Of a stretch of DNA of 8,462 nucleotides, positions 6,290 through 8,462 are shown piece by piece. The DNA is from an uncultured Muribaculaceae bacterium (GTDB lineage Bacteria; Bacteroidota; Bacteroidia; Bacteroidales; Muribaculaceae). Each line of letters starts with the position of its first letter. Position 1 is the stretch's first letter. The notes under the pieces are model-generated. The model did not search any database, was not told where the DNA came from, and saw only the letters and a program-made list of their open reading frames with translations. The DNA lies in assembly GCA_910587545.1 (NCBI GenBank), contig CAJUMI010000096.1, positions 1 through 8,462 on the forward strand. The letters run 5' to 3'. Position numbers and translations under genes: made by a program.

Positions 6290-6994
6290 AAATGGGAATA
6301 TTAATGAATTTGTTTTCTGCGAAACGGTTACAACTCCGCTACCTGCCGGGACAAGGGAACTGTGGAATTCCTGAACGGAGAAACGGTCGGGTGTAAGACC
6401 GTCGGTTGAAACACCAAGAGCATTGAGTTTGTCCAAAGTAGCCGGCGAGAGATCGAGTTTATGATCGGCGACAGTATCTTCGGAAATTTCATCGACAAAT
6501 CCGAAATCGCGAGCTTCTTCAGGAGTCATCCATCCGCCTTGCTTCAGAACAGGCAGAATGTCGGATACTTTCTTTTTACACTTGTCGGCATAGATATTTG
6601 CGATAACAAGATCGATACGCTCGTTATCCTTCTTGTTTTGCTCAAGATCCTCTATGAGTTTTTGGATCTGATCGGCATTATAAGATCCCCAGATGTCAAG
6701 ATAGTTTGAACATTTATGGATCATGAATGCCGAGGCCTTTGTCATGATGACACGCGTGGCGCCCATTGCGATAATAGTACCGGCCGAAGCAACAAGGCCT
6801 GTAAGATAGACTGTGACATCGCCATGATCCCGGAACTGTTGCATTATATCGAAGCCATGATCGACACTGCCGCCAGGCGATGAAATAAGGACATCGACAT
6901 GCTTGCCTTCGTATTGCTTGAGAGCATTGCGGACATATTGTTTTGAATATGCCCACGGGCCGATAAAAGAATCAATGATTATCTGATACTTCAT
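5972..6994 (-). CDS. ClpP-type head maturation protease with scaffold tail
   Basis: This 340-aa protein cleaves scaffold (and perhaps capsid) during head maturation. The N-terminal 170 residues are a ClpP/crotonase-fold serine peptidase: SSPGGSVDHG (38-47) for the oxyanion region, nucleophile Ser70 in GLVASAGT, His93 in AFMIHKC; the third residue may be D145 (tentative). The C-terminal third (about 236-310) is a scaffold-like part with a coiled coil (NFEKINNRIAELEQSLKEKT, about 258-277, on to 300) and an acidic, Ser/Thr-rich tail. The likely site of internal start is M236. ATG 6994 follows an AT-rich leader and a dyad. It overlaps the capsid ATG by one base pattern (TAATG). Confidence 0.93.
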   Translation of the reverse strand: MKYQIIIDSFIGPWAYSKQYVRNALKQYEGKHVDVLISSPGGSVDHGFDIMQQFRDHGDVTVYLTGLVASAGTIIAMGATRVIMTKASAFMIHKCSNYLDIWGSYNADQIQKLIEDLEQNKKDNERIDLVIANIYADKCKKKVSDILPVLKQGGWMTPEEARDFGFVDEISEDTVADHKLDLSPATLDKLNALGVSTDGLTPDRFSVQEFHSSLVPAGSGVVTVSQKTNSLIFPFMKEYKFTTVEALLKLDAIQVDKDGYVAVTAENFEKINNRIAELEQSLKEKTDAVALKADEITKLKDQVKNLADAPGDETSEIEDSTGEQSDLSAHNLFNTIKHSL

Positions 6995-6999
6995 AAAAT

Positions 7000-7042
7000 C
7001 AAGTTATTTAACGCAAATGTAAATGCGTAATAACTTGACAAA
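7000..7042 (-). promoter_or_regulatory. Dyad overlapping a promoter-like site before the protease gene
   Basis: CAAGTTATT (7000-7008) and AATAACTTG (7029-7037) are perfect inverted arms, continued inward by ACGCA/TGCGT (7011-7015 and 7024-7028) with a 2-base bulge. On the minus strand TACATTTG (7014-7021, fits TAnnTTTG) lies over the dyad centre, and TTTG (7039-7042) lies 17 bases upstream, slightly short of the usual 19-21. The dyad ends 6 bases before the protease ATG and starts 13 bases after the stop of the 140-aa gene. It could be an operator with an internal promoter, or an RNA hairpin acting as attenuator. Confidence 0.5.
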
Positions 7043-7049
7043 AAAGACG

Positions 7050-7472
7050 CTAAGACAGCAACAAAGCGCGGGTGAGTCCGAAAATATCCGAGTATTCCAC
7101 TGAAAGATCATAGGCGACAGGTTCGGATGGGCGGTCAGGCATCGTAACCGATGAATTTATACGCGGATATGGTTTTGTATTGTTTCCAATGATATATTTG
7201 TCGCCGTTGGTTGTAGTCAAGATGAACACAAGGAAGCGATTATCTGTTTTGAACGGTTCCGACAGCCGCGCGCTAAGTGCTGTAGCCCACAGGCGGCTTT
7301 TATTCTCTATAGATGAAGAGACCACACATTTTGCGAGGCCTACAAGCGGCAGATCTGTCAGATCAGTCCCGACAGTTACGACAGCCATGTCTCTCAAGAT
7401 TCTGACGCAATCAATCACATCGGAAACGTCGGCGACCGAAACGGATTTTATATATATAATTTTTTGTGGCAT
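7050..7472 (-). CDS. Unknown phage protein (140 aa)
   Basis: I do not recognise a named family. The protein is beta-rich with a helical start (about 14-30: VADVSDVIDCVRILRDM), a central strand-turn region (FLVFILTTTNGDKYIIG, 80-96) and a Pro-rich PYPRINSS segment (101-108). There is no signal peptide or membrane helix. ATG 7472 is the only good start. It lies between a putative regulatory gene and the protease gene, all on the same strand, with a 66-bp gap upstream, so it is probably part of the same late transcript. A minor virion or connector role is possible but not supported by a motif. Confidence 0.75.
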   Translation of the reverse strand: MPQKIIYIKSVSVADVSDVIDCVRILRDMAVVTVGTDLTDLPLVGLAKCVVSSSIENKSRLWATALSARLSEPFKTDNRFLVFILTTTNGDKYIIGNNTKPYPRINSSVTMPDRPSEPVAYDLSVEYSDIFGLTRALLLS

Positions 7473-7538
7473 GTTGTGCGTGTTTGTGTTAAGTTGAGCA
7501 GAATGGTTTGAAAATCCGCAAATCAGCCCTGACTATGG

Positions 7539-8012
7539 CTATGATTTTAGTGAACAATTTTTGAGTTTTATGCCACGTTTCGCATACTCTTTACGTATCC
7601 GATAGAAACACTGCCGCACGGTCTCGATTCGGTCGACCCCTATGCCGTTCATTTCACACCAAGCCGCGATCAGGCTGTTCAGCTTGACCGGAGTGCCGAC
7701 CAGTGGAGTTATATCAGACCAGAGGTGCCGCAGGAAAAGATCTTTTATAGCCTCGACAACGGCAGCCCTGCCTCGCTCTCCAATATAATTGTATGTTTCC
7801 GGGGGCTTGGCGATAGAATCTGGGATGACTATCGCTATAGACTCGTCATCTCCACAATCGACGGGAACGCCATCGGGGCGCTTGGATATGTAGGTTCGGA
7901 TAATTGCATTCTGCGGCGAACCATAAGGAAACGTCACAGGTGTTCCCAATCGGGCGGTCAACCATTCTGACAAATACTTCGGAAGTCTGATATAAAACAC
8001 ATATTTACTCAT
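7539..8012 (-). CDS. Unknown protein with possible C-terminal DNA-binding region (157 aa)
   Basis: This is the first gene of the leftward operon. The N-terminal 70 residues are strand-rich (KYVFYIRLPKYLSEWL; SIAIVIPDSI). A helical middle (80-98) leads to a C-terminal block (109-150: KLNSLIAAWCEMNGI, then VRQCFYRIRKEYAKRGI) that is basic and reads like a helix-turn-helix or similar DNA-binding unit; it is not a confident family hit. ATG 8012 lies about 20 bases after a TAnnTTTG box and right beside the TGTAGA array, so the protein is a natural candidate to bind those sites and control its own operon. That link is inference from position alone. Confidence 0.75.
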   Translation of the reverse strand: MSKYVFYIRLPKYLSEWLTARLGTPVTFPYGSPQNAIIRTYISKRPDGVPVDCGDDESIAIVIPDSIAKPPETYNYIGERGRAAVVEAIKDLFLRHLWSDITPLVGTPVKLNSLIAAWCEMNGIGVDRIETVRQCFYRIRKEYAKRGIKLKNCSLKS

Positions 8013-8031
8013 ACATAATTATTTAGATATG

Positions 8032-8039
8032 CAAAAATA
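8032..8039 (-). promoter_or_regulatory. -7 box of the late-operon promoter
   Basis: TATTTTTG on the minus strand fits TAnnTTTG and lies 20 bases before ATG 8012, implying a short leader. At 19-21 bases further upstream there is no TTTG; instead the first half-site of the array (rc of CCTACT, 8059-8064) sits there, and a perfect GTAGAT-TT-ATCTAC dyad lies at 8072-8085. The layout suits an activator-dependent promoter. Activity is inferred. Confidence 0.5.
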
Positions 8040-8058
8040 AGAAAATTAGGAATTTTAA

Positions 8059-8347
8059 CCTACTAAATCAAGTAGATTTATCTACAAAATAATAACACAT
8101 ATTTTGCAGTCTACACAATCTACACTTTCTACACTTTGTTCATATTTAGATACTCTGTTGAAAATCAATGAATTTAGCATTACAATCCAAAGACATCAAG
8201 GTCAAAAAAACGTAGAATCCTAGTCTACAATGTAGATTCTTTCTACAAAAAACTGAATTTGTAGATTTTTGTAGATAAATGTTTAACGTATGTAGATAAC
8301 TTAATTTGCTGATTTATAAAATTGTAGATTGTGTAGATTGTGTAGAT
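8059..8347. repeat. Array of TGTAGA/TCTACA sites
   Basis: Thirteen exact hexamers occur: TCTACA starting at 8081, 8110, 8119, 8128, 8224 and 8242; TGTAGA starting at 8231, 8260, 8270, 8291, 8323, 8332 and 8341. Near matches occur at 8059, 8071 and 8211. Three copies on each side form 9-bp tandem repeats (8110/8119/8128 and 8323/8332/8341), in opposite orientation. Two perfect dyads are present: GTAGAT-TT-ATCTAC (8072-8085) and TCTACA-A-TGTAGA (8224-8236). About one copy per 21 bp is far above chance. It may be a regulator-binding array, iterons of an origin, or a partition site. Confidence 0.85.
8110..8346. repeat. 16-bp inverted repeat pair bracketing the array core
   Basis: TCTACACAATCTACAC (8110-8125) is the exact reverse complement of GTGTAGATTGTGTAGA (8331-8346). 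The arms are 205 bases apart and each contains two of the 9-bp repeat units. The symmetry could allow looping by a protein bound at both ends. Confidence 0.8.
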
Positions 8348-8375
8348 TTAGAAATAGGCTCCTCTTTTTTCTAAA

Positions 8376-8397
8376 ATTCGTCGTCAAAAGAACGAAT
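8376..8397. repeat. Small ATTCGT/ACGAAT dyad
   Basis: Arms 8376-8381 and 8392-8397 are perfect 6-bp complements with a 10-base centre. They share the ACGAA core with the operator-like palindrome at 31-44. It could be a site for the same regulator or a chance likeness. Confidence 0.35.
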
Positions 8398-8400
8398 CGC

Positions 8401-8432
8401 AAGAGAAAAGGCCCGTCATCGCGACGAGCCTT
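8401..8432 (-). terminator. Intrinsic terminator of the upstream minus-strand transcript
   Basis: Read on the minus strand, a stem of AAGGC/GCCTT plus GACG/CGTC (8408-8412 with 8428-8432; 8413-8417 region with 8423-8427, one C-A mismatch) encloses a 5-base loop and is followed by a T-rich tract TTTTCTCTT (8401-8409). It would end transcription entering from the right, isolating the array and late promoter. Confidence 0.7.
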
Positions 8433-8462
8433 CCGAGATAAATCAATATGAATAATGTAAAA

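Larger units (their letters stand above)
8013..8462. other. AT-rich gene-free region with repeat array and terminator
   Basis: No gene of useful length is present on either strand. The region holds the -7 box of the leftward operon, a dense array of TGTAGA-type sites, a small ATTCGT/ACGAAT dyad and a minus-strand terminator for a transcript arriving from the right. A plus-strand ATG at 8448 is followed by only four more codons before the window ends, too little to call. Confidence 0.75.

Noticed and set aside
8110..8347. CRISPR-like array
   Set aside because: Units are 6-9 bp, partly inverted, with irregular gaps and no spacer pattern of 25-40 bp.
8448..8462. Start of a plus-strand gene
   Set aside because: Only ATG and four codons are visible, and the hairpin just before it has its T tract on the minus-strand side; not enough to call.
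1..8462. tRNA, rRNA, insertion sequence, integrase or diversity-generating retroelement
   Set aside because: No cloverleaf, rRNA signature, transposase motif, recombinase motif or template/variable repeat pair was seen.

Overview
The window carries the head and DNA-packaging part of a tailed-phage (Caudoviricetes) late region, most likely a prophage or phage genome of a Bacteroidales host. Direct evidence for phage: a large terminase with intact ATPase and nuclease motifs, a ClpP-type head maturation protease with a scaffold-like tail, and an HK97-type major capsid protein. The host guess rests on promoter-like sites with the Bacteroidetes form (TTTG, about 20 bp, then TAnnTTTG), AT-rich leaders without Shine-Dalgarno sites, and coding sequence of middling GC content. 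A gut Bacteroidaceae or Muribaculaceae host is plausible but cannot be fixed from the sequence.

All ten convincing genes are on the minus strand, so transcription runs from right to left. From the right edge: an intrinsic terminator (about 8401-8432) ends a transcript coming from outside the window. Next is a gene-free stretch (8013-8400) packed with thirteen exact TGTAGA/TCTACA hexamers, and a promoter-like -7 box just before the first gene. The genes follow in order: a 157-aa protein with a possible C-terminal DNA-binding region, a 140-aa unknown, the ClpP-type protease/scaffold, the major capsid protein, a 202-aa probable structural (tail-tube-like) protein, a 270-aa helical unknown, a phospholipase-D-like protein, a 95-aa HTH-like protein, a 214-aa HTH protein (small-terminase candidate), and the large terminase. 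Many junctions overlap or abut (TAATG, TAAATG, 32- and 41-bp overlaps), which indicates a translationally coupled operon.

After the large terminase come two minus-strand intrinsic terminators (319-351 and 242-264), a long hairpin, two G homopolymer tracts, and then a new consensus leftward promoter (22-53) whose spacer holds a perfect palindrome, so the next transcription unit looks repressor-controlled.

The likely division of labour: the protease and its scaffold build and mature the capsid, the 202-aa protein adds to the virion, and the packaging block (possibly including the 95-aa, 214-aa and PLD-like proteins) recognises DNA and drives it into heads. No portal, connector, integrase, transposase or lysis gene is in view. 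The gene order (protease and capsid before the terminases, no adjacent portal) is unusual. The most interesting non-coding structure is the TGTAGA array, which could be an activator or repressor array, an iteron origin or a partition site.
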